From Basidiobolus meristosporus CBS 931.73 (taxonomy: Eukaryota; Basidiobolomycota; Basidiobolomycetes; Basidiobolales; Basidiobolaceae): a stretch of 64,000 bases of DNA. Of the stretch, positions 11,652 to 22,636 are shown one piece after another (the stretch's first letter is position 1; the number at the start of each line of letters is the position of its first letter). The DNA lies in the NCBI GenBank assembly GCA_002104905.1, contig MCFE01000101.1, positions 108,276 through 172,275 on the forward strand, written 5' to 3'. The notes beneath the pieces were generated by a model. The model saw nothing but the letters and a program-made list of their open reading frames with translations, searched no databases and was not told where the DNA came from. A program made the translations under genes and the position numbers.

Positions 11652-11752
11652 ATCAATCGAATAAATATGTATTGCACATCAATCGAATAAATATGTATTG
11701 CACATCCAGATCAATCGAATAAATATGTATTGCACATCCAGATCAATCGAGC
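11652..11752. repeat. 26-bp tandem repeat carrying AATAAA signals
   Basis: Unit ATCAATCGAATAAATATGTA plus TTGCAC occurs at 11652, 11678 and 11710, with a partial fourth near 11742; later units are separated by the 6-mer ATCCAG. Each unit holds an AATAAA. It lies between the convergent F-box and folliculin stop codons. Confidence 0.85.
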
Positions 11753-11811
11753 ATTTATACATTAAATATCTTTCACATCCACATCAACTACCACGCGAAA
11801 CTGAGACTTTA

Positions 11812-13816
11812 TTAACTTCTGAACCTAAGTGCCCGAGCCCAAAATCGCAAGATCAACAAATCATGATCCTTGATCCCCAGAACGTTCAGGAAATCCTTGA
11901 TCGCATTTGGGTTCTCCCCACCGCCGGCCCGGACAAATTGGATGAACTGCTTGGTTTTTCTTTGGAGAGATTAATGAGTGGTCAGAGTGAGGCGGGATCG
12001 GCGTACTAACCTGAGCCAGTTCTCTTTCAGGATGATGATCTGCATGTGGATGATTTGGGGGGACAACGGGAGCTTGAGGACCGCTTCTAGTTGGTCCATG
12101 AACGACGGGGTTTCTCGCGAGTCTTCCTCCGAGTCTTTGCTCAACTCGTCACTTCCAAAATCCAGCCTCCAATCTTTTCCGTCCCCTAGATGTTTGGCAA
12201 GAATCAAGGATAACAGGGCCATCATGTTAATAAGCACAAGTCCAGTGAGGTCGTGGCGAAAAGGATATCCAGCAGCACCGAACTACTCTTGTCCACATCT
12301 TCCGGGAACTCGGCGTCTTTTTGCAACCCCAGCAGGTTGCATTTCCATATCTCTTGATAGCTGGCCTCATAGCTCATCACCGAACTGCACCCCAACGGAA
12401 TGATCTCCTGCAAAGCAACCTGCTTAGCCCAGGAATCCCACAAACAGCCGTTGACTTACCTGCAGCACGGAGATGATGGACTTGACGAGTGGCTCCTCGT
12501 CTCCTCTCACTATCACCTGGTTCCCGATCACGCAGTTGAACACCAGTTTTCGGAACGCCTTGTGCTCCAGAAGCTTCTCCAGCTCTAGTAGGTTCTTGAT
12601 ACTGGCACGAGGATGTTCCTCTTGGATGGATATCTTCTGAGACTTCATAGTATTGGATATCGCATCTATGAAGGAGTTGTTGAAAAGGCCTGAATCGTCA
12701 CTTGATCCGATCTGTTGATCAGCAAACCAAAGTCAGTAAGTGCCGTTGCATCTAGAGCTGGGGATACGCACCATGGGCTGTCCTTCGACCTGCTTTTCCT
12801 GGAGTCTCCGACTGCACGCCTTCAAGATCCAACTGAAGTTGGCGTGTAGATTAACAAACAGGTTCTAAATGCAAACATGATGAGACAGTGGGCCCAATCA
12901 AACCAGCCAGGTGGCCGAGTGCTACCTTGACACCGAGTAGCTCATCCAAGGACCTAAGGGATTGGCTTCCTCGCCGTCTCAGAAACTGGTCCGGTGCCAC
13001 AGGGCCGAAGGAGCTTCGGTTTCGCATTAGGTCTTGCGGGCTATCTAGGAGAGACGCCTTCTCTTTGTCATACACCTTCTCCGCCTTCTCCTGGAGCTCG
13101 GACGCGAGCGCCTTGAATTTCTTGACCAGGAAGGGCCACGAGGTGACGAGATACAGCCGGTCGGACATCAGAAATATGAAGCTGTACCACCGCTGTGACC
13201 CTCGGGCTTGGCGATCCTTCAGTTTGAACATGTACGACAAGACGTACCCGTTTTTGTCGTCGCCAAATAGGACCGGCCCTTCACGGCCAGGGCAGAACTC
13301 GCAACTGAGACTTCTCACGCAGGCCTGACGCAAGGCCGAGTATAGTCGAGGGTGTAGCGGCGACCGAGAGCCAATATACGTCACATCAGGTGTTTCGAGA
13401 TCTCTGGTTAAAAAGCCCTTCGCCTCGGTTGAGCGTGTGGCCAAAGAAGCGTCGGAGGCCGGGTCCAAATCACCGGGGATTTCTAAGGGAGGCAGGTTGG
13501 CTGTACATGAAGGGCATTGTGAGGATTGTGAGGGGAAAGTGAAGGTGTTGGGCTCGGTGTTTCTTCTTACGGTGGGTGGAGTGGATGCGGTCGGATTAAC
13601 GGGGTTCTGGGGTTTGTTGAGGGAAGGATTGATGGCGTGTGAATAGGAGAAAGAATAAGAGGTGGATAAAGAAAGGTTGTGTTGAGGGTACGGGGAATCG
13701 GGACTAACAGCGTCTGATAAAAACATAGAATGTGAAGCATGGTAAGGTTGGGTGCAAAATACAACACTGGGCCCGTGGACTTCACAAAAATGTACGAGGG
13801 ACACTAGGGCATTCAT
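11812..13816 (-). CDS. FLCN: Folliculin
   Basis: Folliculin (yeast Lst7) with its FNIP/Lst4 partner acts at the lysosome/vacuole as a GAP for Rag-type GTPases in amino-acid signalling to TORC1. The ATG at 13816 starts MNALVSLVHFCEVHGPSVVF, the hallmark N-terminus; an ATG-less extension upstream in frame is discarded. A long Ser/Pro-rich insert follows, then the longin block (LSCEFCPGREGPVLFGD, YVLSYMFKLKD, RWYSFIFLMSD) and the DENN-like C-terminus (IIPLGCSSVMSYEASYQEIW and KCNLLGL; the end DHDLLILRFWARALRF). Exons 13816-12926, 12864-12772 and 12711-12460 are clear, then two more introns. The fourth junction near 12220-12150 is uncertain. Total about 560 residues, as in animals. Confidence 0.92.
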
Positions 13817-14305
13817 GGTCCACTGGGGCGGGAGAGCGAGTGAATTCAGCAAATGCCAAGGGGAAACCTTCACCTCTAAAAACCGTCTATAAGGAGGGAA
13901 CTATTAACAAGATAAAGTAGCGAAAGAGCGTGGGCGGCAGAGTAGGCAGCAAATTAAAACACTTCAAATGGCCGCTTTCATTGGGCGTGTTCATTACAAT
14001 AAATGATTATTAATGGAGATGGACCCAAATCAAATGACCTTGATTCCAGTTCAACCATGTGTGTACATGTGACTAATGGTCATCCGCTGACTCTGAATAC
14101 TGGGAGATGGGACATATTCAGGTGATTCTGTAAATGGCACTGCAAATGGCACTGCAAATGGCTCTGTAAATGGCTCCATTGAAAGTATGTAATTGATTGC
14201 AGACCCTGCAAAAACAAGGGATGTTGCGCGGAGCTGAGGAAAAAAATTCTTTTCTATTATAATATGCACTGGTGAGCCGGGATTTGTTTACGTGAATTGA
14301 TTAAT
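13817..14305. other. Divergent promoter region of FLCN and ITPA
   Basis: Spacer between two divergent ATGs. Apart from the 12-bp repeat listed separately, no gene recognised. Confidence 0.4.
14129..14176. repeat. 12-bp tandem repeat (4 units)
   Basis: Four units of the form TGYAAATGGCWC follow each other exactly. In one minus frame they read as a Pro/Phe-rich repeat, but I see no gene there. Confidence 0.85.
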
Positions 14306-15232
14306 ATGTCGCTGCGCCAACTGGTGTTCGTTACTGGGAATCAGAAGAAGCTTGAGGAGGTGAAGGCTATCCTCGGGAGTGTCGTCGACTTGAAGGCCCA
14401 TAAAATTGACCGTACGTACTAGATGCAGTTTTCCTTTCGCCAAACCACCGGTTCCAACCAAACTCCCATTTAGTCCCCGAGATTCAGGGCGACTCCAAGG
14501 AGGTTTCAGCGGAGAAATGCAAGCGTGCTGCCGAGATTGTAAGCTATATTTCAGTTGATAACACCCTTTCGCGAAACTCAACCCTACGGACTTAGCTTAA
14601 CGGCCCAGTAATCACCGAGGATACCTGTCTTTGCTTTAATGCTCTTCAAGGGCTTCCAGGGCCTTATATGTATGTTTCAGAGCCGGTGCATAATGGATGG
14701 ATGTTACGTTGACCTTTTCTTCTACTACAAATAGCAAATGGTTCCTGGGTAAACTCGGTCATGATGGTACGTATTAGCCTCCCTCCCAGTCCCATTCCGC
14801 ACGTCAGTAATTTCTTTGATACTAGGGTTGAACAAAATGTTGGCTGGCTTCGAGGACAAATCGGGCTATGCTCTTTGCACCTTCGCCTACTGCCAAGGGC
14901 CTGGCCACGAGCCAATTGTGTTCGAAGGACGTACTGATGTAAGCATGAAACGCGATTTATTGTAGAGAGCCTTTCTAAGATCATTTGTCTGCTGTAGGGA
15001 ATTATTGTTCCACCTCGTGGACCAAACGACTTCGGATGGGATCCTATTTTCCAGCCCGATGGCTTTGATACGACGTAAGTGCACTCAAGCCTGCATGTAG
15101 ACGAAACACCCGATTTACTTTACGGCTGCTAGTTATGCCGAGATGTCCAAGTCCGTCAAGAACACCATTTCCCATCGTTTCCGGGCCATCGAGAAGCTGA
15201 AGGAATTCCTTGATCAGCAAGAAAAAGCATAG
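14306..15232 (+). CDS. HAM1: Inosine triphosphate pyrophosphatase
   Basis: ITPA/Ham1 hydrolyses ITP, dITP and XTP to monophosphates and so cleans the nucleotide pool; usually cytosolic. Seven exons with short introns join to about 189 residues, the normal family length. The N-terminal motif [18 protein letters not shown] is the substrate-binding signature; further marks are [47 protein letters not shown] and the C-terminal [12 protein letters not shown] containing the conserved SHR. Donors are GTACGT, GTAAGC or GTATGT. It is divergent from folliculin. Appears intact. Confidence 0.95.
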
Positions 15233-15392
15233 ATTTGAGCAAAATAAATAGCAAGTTTCTAGATAACTTGGATAAACATGGGATAATATAGGCAAACGTG
15301 GGGAAGATATGGGGAATAGCTTCAGGTATTGAACAGAGGTAAACTAAGATCAGAGGTACGGAATAGGGGCAGCTGATACGTTCTGCATTGAT

Positions 15393-15713
15393 TCACTCCA
15401 AAGTATCCTGTGTCCTTCTCGTGGTCGCCTTGGAGCGCTCACGAACCACTTTACTCTTGCTCAACAGGCGGTCGTCGTCTTTCTCTGGATGCTTGAAATA
15501 GTTCTCCGCCGCCTGCAAGCCGTGATGCAAGACTGGACGAACGTCGTGTAGTTTCTCTTGCGCTGCGCTCTCACCATTCATAGTCTGTACAACAACCCCT
15601 TTTCTATGTTGCGGAAACCTTTTTTGGTCATGGGCATCGAGTATGTTTTCCTGTAATACAGTGGCAGCAACGATTGAGCTGATCACGAGCAAAGCTAGTA
15701 GTTTGTAGAACAT
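15393..15713 (-). CDS. Small secreted protein, unknown function
   Basis: About 106 residues. ATG 15713 gives a clear signal peptide (MFYKLLALLVISSIVAA). The rest is hydrophilic, charged and without cysteines or a recognised domain (for example NYFKHPEKDDDRLLSKSK). A longer in-frame start upstream would bury the signal peptide and is less likely. Lies between ITPA (+) and D2HGDH (-). Secretion is inferred from composition; function unknown. Confidence 0.55.
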   Translation of the reverse strand: MFYKLLALLVISSIVAATVLQENILDAHDQKRFPQHRKGVVVQTMNGESAAQEKLHDVRPVLHHGLQAAENYFKHPEKDDDRLLSKSKVVRERSKATTRRTQDTLE

Positions 15714-15889
15714 TATGTATGTAAGATAAGTCATCTCCCTGGGAATGGTGGCAATTTATACTACTAATGATGAAACAGCTTTGTTTTTCGATGCCGTGTG
15801 ATCGAGATATCAGTTCAATCTCTGGTTTGTGAATAGGAAACACTCCTTAGATCCCGTTTGTTGATGGTGAGTTTACATGTAGTGGAGAT

Positions 15890-17883
15890 TTAGTGCTGAT
15901 TTGCGAGACGGTGGGAAAGCGGTGGGAAAGCGGTGGGAAAGACCTTGTATGGATTCATGATACCATTCGGATCCAAGGCATTCTTGATCCTACGCATCAT
16001 ACTCACCATGGGTGCCGACTTCGAATAGCCAATGTAGTCCGAATTCTTTATCCCAAGTCCGTGTTCTGCTGCGATAGAGCCATTGTAGCGACTGGTCCAT
16101 TCATACACATACGGCTCTATCAGCGACTTGGCCTCGGGCGTAAATTCTTTGGCGAAGATGGTTAGATGTAGATTACCATCCCCGATGTGCCCGAACCCTA
16201 CAACATCACTCACGGGACCATTTGGTCCGAGCAGCTTCTTCTCGGCTAGTCGAGACCGGAGGTCCTCTACAATGTCATACAGCACTGGAACTGGAAGGCT
16301 GATATCGTACTTGTAGATCGGGACTGGAGCTCCACACGCCTCACCCAATGACTCTCGAATGGCCCACAGGTTTTTGTACTGGATCATGATAGATATGTTA
16401 GCGACACGAACAAGATCATTGAATTGTTCGGAATATCACCTGTGTACGGTCTTGAGCAACCACACCATCGTCGATGATATTACTCTCCAACAGGCCTTCC
16501 AAAAAACATCCCAATTTCTGGGTCAAATGGATTAGCCAGGATTCTGGTATAGGATTGTTCTATGGCTACGAACCTCGCTATCATGATCGTTGTTGGACCC
16601 ACTGGTCTCCACAAGAACGTAAAATGGATATTCGCTCCCAAACGGAACACGGAATTTCTTGGAGCCAAGTGTTCTGCCATAATGCAGGGATCTTGCGTCC
16701 CAAAACTCGTATGCCGATAGCACCTCCGAAAGATGCTCCTTGGCCCTTGAATAGGCATGCTGTACGCTTTGGAATGACTGCATGCCCACCAGGGCAACAT
16801 TGGTGAACTTGGGACGCTTGGGCGTCAGGAGGGAAACCCCAGTTACTATCCCCAGAGTCCCTTCGGATCCGATGAACAGTTGCTTTATATCATACCCCGT
16901 ATTGTCCTTTCGCAACGCCGAAAGCCCATCCACTATGGTTCCGTCGGCCAGCACCACCTCCAGCCCCAGGATGTTACCGTGGAGCGATCCATACCGAAGC
17001 AACCGAATACCGCCAGCATTCGTGGACACATTCCCACCTATCTGGCAGCTGTAAACAATGAACGAGAGGGTTACCGGCCGCGAGAAATAGGGCTACTGAC
17101 CATATGCTCGACCTACCTTCCTTTGGACCCTAAATCCAATGGAACTATGTATCCTCGCTCGGCAAGATAATTATCCAGATGCTCCAAGATGCACCCGGAT
17201 TCACACAGCACAACGCCAGACAGTGGATCGAATTTACGTATCCGATTCAGGTTGGAGGTGTTTACGATGATCTCGTCGAATATTGGCACGCTGCCCCCTG
17301 GGGTTTAATTCGATCAGCATTGGATTTGTTTGATGTACGATGGCCCTTTATACCCGACGCTCCGGTGTTTCCTCCCTGGGGTACGACGGCAAGCCTGCAG
17401 CAAAAATCTCAGTTCCCAGTGACATCCACATCCGTAGGAGATGCCCTTCACCTTTTGGCGTTGCAATAACTTAGCAACTTCGCCACTTGCTCAGTGCTAT
17501 GCGGCTTTAAAACCACCTGGGACTGGCCTCTATAACACTTGAACCAGTCCTGGTTGTATGGGATTAAATCGTCCTCTGTTGTATGAGCACCGTCTACCAC
17601 GAGCACACTTTCTGTCGGAAGGAGTTGCTTGAAGTATTGCACATCCTCGGGCGTTACCTTGTCAAAGGGATCAGATGAGGCTGTCGCCTCTCAGCATCAG
17701 ATGCAACTATACCTTGCTGAACTTTGAGTCTCGCTTGTAATGTTTATAACTATCTGAGGTCAGTGGCACTTGTATGCTTGGCTTCTCCGTCTCACACTGG
17801 ACTGGAGCGATTTTCAAAGTACCCAGCCTACGGGCACCGACTGCCTTGAGGATACCGCTTGTCGAGAATCGAAGTAAGTTCAT
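15890..17883 (-). CDS. D2HGDH: D-2-hydroxyglutarate dehydrogenase, mitochondrial
   Basis: An FAD enzyme of the VAO/PCMH family oxidising D-2-hydroxyglutarate to 2-oxoglutarate in mitochondria. ATG 17883 begins [20 protein letters not shown], a good presequence; an in-frame ATG at 17916 is an alternative. Spliced FAD-binding parts include [20 protein letters not shown] (a GTATAA donor inside this motif gives the right frame), LDLGSKG, the block [11 protein letters not shown] then [10 protein letters not shown], and [14 protein letters not shown]; then [18 protein letters not shown] and the C-terminal [14 protein letters not shown] and SIAAEHGLG with active-site His and Glu. The wording matches D2HGDH better than D-lactate dehydrogenase. 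About 540 residues. The last dozen residues are encoded by an 11-bp tandem repeat. Confidence 0.92.
15909..15941. repeat. 11-bp tandem repeat in the D2HGDH 3' coding end
   Basis: Three exact copies of CGGTGGGAAAG. Since 11 is not a multiple of three, a change in copy number shifts the frame of the last codons of D2HGDH. Confidence 0.9.
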
Positions 17884-18404
17884 GTTGTGAATGGCTGACT
17901 CCGAATAGGACTTCATTTATACACTCATTCACATGTCCAGTTGTAACAATTGCCAGTTTAAGATCATCCACCCATTTACAATTAGATTTGGAAGTATTGT
18001 TAAGTTTTGTTACTCTTCGATCATCCCATTGGATCCTGATGGAATGACATACCATAGATTTGGCCTTGACTCATCCTTGACGAGGATTCGCTTGGATTTG
18101 AGCAAAACATGGGGCGTGCGAATTAGCGGTGCTTGGGAAATTGTCTCGTTCATGCGTCATGCTTGGACACTGCTACGAGCCTTCCCCAAAGCGACCACGA
18201 AGCTAGAACAGATCGATGGTTTGAATGGTTTTATTAACATGTACAATGACTGTTGTACTCGTAGACTACAACTAGAACACACCATCAAAGGAGGGCCACT
18301 TCATATACTTCATTAAAACCTGAGTGAATGTCCATTATTAATGCTGGGAATATGAAGGCCTTAGTTTGACTTGGTTTTCTATCGGCTTAATAAACCAAAT
18401 GAAT
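17884..18404. other. Intergenic region between D2HGDH and PA2G4
   Basis: Holds the D2HGDH promoter and the PA2G4 3' end. A 127-codon plus-strand ORF is present but has no protein-like features I can support. Confidence 0.4.
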
Positions 18405-19663
18405 TTAGTTGGATTCAGGAGCGGCTTCGGTAGCGGCGGCCTTCTTCTTGTTCTTCTTCTTGTTACGGACAGAGGTAGCAAGCAACTTGAGAACCTCCTC
18501 ATCTTGGACAGACTTCTCAGACTTGACAACCTCAGCATCGAAGAGAGAGTTGGTGATCTTGAGGGGTCCGGAAGGCATCAACAAGACGGTGAAGACGTAT
18601 TGGGCAACATATTCGCTCTCCTTCTCGGTGTAGACATCGAAAGGTTGGACCAAACCACGGTTGGCGCATTCAACGATACCCATACGAGCCTTCTTCTCAT
18701 CCTCCATGGATCTCAAGGAGAAAGGATAACCACCGAACTTGGTGGAGATCTCAGAGTAGGCAGCACGGGAAGCCTTCATCTTGAGTTGGTAGGTGGAGCC
18801 AGTCTTCTTGTAGATGGTGGTACGGGTCTCGGATTGCTTGGCCTTACCATCGCCAGAGGAGACAAGAATGTCAACAACGTAGACTTCGTTCTCCAAGAAC
18901 TCGGCCTTCTCGAAGCTTTGTCTTTGGGATTCGCTGGGGTTCAAGATGATTTGCTTCTTTCCATCGAGAACGTTTCTTTCTTGTTGGTAGGAGAGCATAC
19001 CCTCAACAGCCTTGGTACCGAAGGCATCGGTGACCTTTTGAACAGTTTCAGTAACTTCCATGTTCTTGTGTCCAGGCTTGATCAATCTGACGGCAGCCTC
19101 GGCAGCAAGGTGGGCAGCTTGCATAACATCGGCTTGCTTACCAGTGACTGGCTTGTCCTTGGAGGCACCGATGACGATGGTGTGACCGGCAATAGCGGCA
19201 TAACCATCAACTTGGGCACCAAGTTGGATCTTGACCATATCACCAGTCTTCAAGGTCTGAGCAGCCTCAGGGTCACTGGGAAGAGGGGAGAAGTGGCAGA
19301 CAACGTTGTTGGGAGAAACGCAAGTGGGGAATCCAACACCCTTGGGAAGCTTTCCCTTGGTGTAGACCTTCTTGACCTCCTCTTCGATAAGCTTGTCACC
19401 GAGGGTACAGATGTCGAGAATCTTGGCACCATCAACAGCGGCGTCAATGACCTTCTTGAGGACACCTATATTGAGCGATCATAAGTATGGGAGCGGTGAA
19501 CAGGGGTCGAAAGGCGCTTATATGCTTTCGCGGACCGAAAGTGAAATAGATACGTACGGTTGGAGATATCAGCAGCAGTCTTGTACTTGGTGACTACGTC
19601 GGGGTTGGAGATGGTGACATCTTCAACCTTCTCTTCGACGGTTTCCTTCTTAACGTCAGACAT
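18405..19663 (-). CDS. PA2G4: Proliferation-associated protein 2G4 (EBP1) homologue
   Basis: A methionine-aminopeptidase-fold protein without catalytic activity that binds ribosomes near the tunnel exit. Exon 1 from ATG 19663 (MSDVKKETVEEKVEDVTISN, then VVTKYKTAADISN) is joined by one intron to a long exon. Family marks: GVGFPTCVSPNNVVCHFSPL, KTGDMVKIQLGAQVDGYAA, KAEFLENEVYVVDILVSSG, TTIYKKTGSTYQLKMKASRA, PFSLRSMEDEKKARMGIVEC and a Lys-rich tail (NKKKNKKKAA). The metal-binding residues of true aminopeptidases are not kept (an HDxxE-like pattern is missing). Strong codon bias fits high expression and creates a long open antisense frame. About 395 residues, intact. Confidence 0.95.
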
Positions 19664-20101
19664 GATCAGTTCGGAAATAGATAATGGTAAGAGGTTCAAA
19701 GCTCTTGAATTACTTTACCTGTTATACTCGCGAAATTTTTTGTGGACACTCCATGCAGTGAAAAAAAAAGGACACAATTAGAAAAAAAGAGATCACGTGA
19801 GTTATGTCGATAATTTCCAAGCGAATGATTGATTTGATAATACGGCACTTGAGCACAGAGTAGTTACGTTGCTAGACCTAATGCTGTATTGACCACAAAA
19901 TCACCAATCATTTTCAAACTTCAGGTTACGTCAAACGCAAGTGGTTTAGTCAAGTGGATGGCGACTGCTACGTAATATTGAGCAGGATTTGATGGATAGC
20001 ATTGAAGGATACATTTCGAGGTAGCGTATGGTTTGGACCAGGGGATAATTTATTACCTTTTGTTACCAACTAATTAAGGGGTTGATGTTATCTAGGGAAA
20101 A
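19664..20101. other. Intergenic, no gene recognised
   Basis: Promoter side of PA2G4 and 3' end of the carrier gene. Nothing else seen. Confidence 0.4.
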
Positions 20102-21145
20102 CTAGTGTTTGGCAGCATTCCTGTTGGCGACCCAGGCTTTAAGCTTGTCACCACCGAAAACCAAGCAGACAGTCTGCCACATTCCGAGTCCGATTCTGGG
20201 AGTAATACCACGGTATAGCCCCTTCAATCCATGGTTTTGCCAGATGTATTTGGCGGCAGAGACAATGGTCAGATTTTCCGGACGGCCAGGCTGTTTGATT
20301 TGTGATTGCATCTCAACACGGATTACTTCTATAGGTTGGTTCCAGCATGCCAATCCGCCGCCAATAGCAGAGGCTGCTATCTTTTGCATGTTTGTCAGAG
20401 GCTTCGTAGGGTCTTCCTCCTTCCGTAGTTTGAAGATCATGCTTTCAGCTACTCTGGCAAACCCCAATCTACCTCCCCAGTTGGTGCATTGGCGCAGGGC
20501 CACTGCATTCACCCCCTTGTTGATTCCTCTGATTCCCTCTCTTCGGTAGATATCTCCGGCAATCTTCCAAGTAGACAACTTCACCCCTTCACTTTTGTGC
20601 CGTGTGATCTCCACGGTTTTCATGAATGTGCAGAACCCCATTGTGGTGTACGCTTGCCCCAATCCACCTGCCATACCACCCAGTACACCCGCTGCGCCTG
20701 CAGAGAAGCCAGCCGCTCTACAGTGGTATTCTACCTCTGAGGCAGTGAAGAGCAATGCCGCACCCTTTGTACTAGCCTCAATCCATGCCCACGGGATTAA
20801 GCCCTGATAAAACCCAGCAAAGCCGCCACGCATCCAGGTTTTTTTGAAGGCAGTGACTAAGCTGTCGCTTCTGTTGGCGGCCATGTGGGTTTTCAACACC
20901 TCGAATGGCTGCCCAAGGGTGGTGATTTCAAACACAGTTAGACCAGCACCAATTCTGGCCGATTGGGGGAATGTGACTGCCATTACTACAGTTATCAACT
21001 TGGGGAAAGTCACAAAACCAACTTACCCTAGATTTGACCAGGATATAGGCTTCTTCTGTATAACAGTTTGGGTTGTTGTGGTGGACTTTAGGTCGGGTAC
21101 AACGACTGGGACAGGATCTGTTGGTGTGACTGCAAGCTGAACCAT
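20102..21145 (-). CDS. YHM2: Mitochondrial citrate/oxoglutarate carrier (Yhm2 type)
   Basis: Mitochondrial carrier family protein that exchanges citrate for 2-oxoglutarate across the inner membrane. ATG 21145 opens a short exon ending KKPISWSNL; a GTAAGT...TAG intron (about 21025-20985) leads to the large exon. Segments match Yhm2: TTLGQPFEVLKTHMAANRS, GFYQGLIPWAWIEASTKGA, LTMGFCT-like YTTMGFCTFMKTVEITRHKS, REGIRGINKGVNAVALRQ, ACWNQPIEVIRVEMQSQ and GLKGLYRGITPRIGLGMWQT. The carrier signature PxE/D is altered in the way typical of Yhm2 (QPFEVLK, QPIEVIR). About 333 residues. Intact; the intronic codons upstream of the second exon are open but not part of the protein. Confidence 0.94.
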
Positions 21146-22339
21146 CGGAAATTGAGTATCAAGTGAGTAACAGGCACGCGGTGAAGCAGTATTCGAGTTA
21201 AAGAGGGACAACTAGGGGGGCTTTCAACGAGCGTAATCAAGGGGAAAGGCAGTATTTAGCCTGGCAGATATAGGGGGTGAGGCTGCTCCAGGATATACTT
21301 CCATTGGATACAAATCCTGGGTATCCATTAGAACGCTGCCATCATGACAGGTGGGTGTTTTCATTCCTTCACATCAAGCCAATCATGTAATGGCTTTTCA
21401 GCAAAGCATATGATAAACGTATGTCATCAGACTGCATCATCAGCATTCCTCACCAAAGGCGCCAATTGTTTCTTTAGCAAATGCCGTCTATTTTGAGACT
21501 AGCATGTCCACTTGACCAACAATCCCAGAAATGCTATTGTATTACGGTTGGAAGCACAGCACACAAATAGATTAAATATCCAAAAAGCGGTTCAAGTCTG
21601 GATAGGCGCATACACCTAGCGCTGCACCTGAATCAACTTTACCAAGGACCAGATATGAAGAGTGGTCTGAGGAGAAACAGGATGAGACACAAGAATCATC
21701 GACATGCGGGTGAGATACAGGAGGAGATACAAGAATTAGCGCTGTGGCATGTAAGTGCAATGGGTGTTTTGAGTCAGAGTCCTACGAACAACAAATAAAG
21801 TAAACAACCGATCTGATAGATTGAAACAAGTAACTCTCCATAATAATAATAATATAGAATAACCACTATAATAATAATATAGAATAATTACTACCTTCTA
21901 GAAATCCATTGCACAAACATTCTCTTAATTACAATATAATAACACATACTGGATTTCTATTGACAGACATATCAACACGAATAAGAAAATTCCCGCATCC
22001 AATACCCCAGGTTAGGAGTTAATTGGCTGAGCTCGAGACTGACCATTGGCTCCAAGCTTCGTATTGACGTAGCTAAACTGGATCGATCTAATATAAGTAA
22101 GCCAAATGATTAGTACATATATTGATGGGTACATTGGATTCGTCAGCTGAGCCGAGACCACCCATCAGTGTGTTGAAAAAAACTGGTCGTTACCACCAAT
22201 GACGTGAGAGGCAGGATTTTTCTTCACCAGTATAAAGTCCGTAGTCAACACAACGGTACCTCCACTTCGCCCCTTGTTGGTTCCAACATACCATTTTGTA
22301 CATTAAACATAGCATCAAAGCCCTATCCCAGTTAATATT
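21146..22339. other. Long intergenic region with AT microsatellites
   Basis: Contains AATAAT-type repeats around 21841-21890 and short imperfect purine repeats (GAGGAGATACAGG-like) near 21660-21735. No gene recognised. Confidence 0.45.
21841..21890. repeat. AAT microsatellite, duplicated block
   Basis: Two blocks of ATAATAATAATATAGAATAA separated by a few bases. Confidence 0.8.
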
Positions 22340-22636
22340 ATGTTGGATTACTTCTTCGATTTCATGTTGATGGAGAACCTGTTGGGTAGCTGCAATCGCA
22401 AGCTTCGTAAATACAATCGTTCAAAAAAGAGAGATCAACACCTGCGGAACCGACTGCTCTTGATCAACTTCCGCAAAGCGGCCAAGCGGGAAATCGCAGC
22501 CCTCAATGAGGATGAGGAGATCGAGTTTGTGGAGGTGCCTATCCCATCTCAGAGCTCCCCACAATCGTTGGATGCGATGGCTGGTAAGAACGGCCCCCAA
22601 AACATCATTCACCAAATATTCACCTGGTTATTTTAA
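22340..22636 (+). CDS. Small basic hypothetical protein (98 aa)
   Basis: ORF from ATG 22340. N-terminus hydrophobic (MLDYFFDFMLMENLLG), centre strongly basic (KLRKYNRSKKRDQHLRNRLL), then acidic (NEDEEIEFVEVPIP). A TATAAAG lies about 105 bp upstream near 22231. No family recognised. Composition is more protein-like than nearby random ORFs, but it may not be a gene. Confidence 0.3.
   Translation: MLDYFFDFMLMENLLGSCNRKLRKYNRSKKRDQHLRNRLLLINFRKAAKREIAALNEDEEIEFVEVPIPSQSSPQSLDAMAGKNGPQNIIHQIFTWLF

Noticed and set aside
12888-13328. 146-codon plus ORF
   Set aside because: Antisense to the first folliculin exon.
14051-14269. 72-codon minus ORF with a Pro/Phe repeat
   Set aside because: Made by the 12-bp repeat in the FLCN/ITPA promoter region; no independent support.
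17933-18316. 127-codon plus ORF between D2HGDH and PA2G4
   Set aside because: No domain, no clear promoter, unusual composition; overlaps the expected promoter of D2HGDH.
18366-19484. 372-codon plus-strand ORF antisense to PA2G4
   Set aside because: The minus strand is a clear PA2G4; strong codon bias keeps the antisense frame free of stops. Leu/Gly/Asp-rich composition is typical for such shadows.
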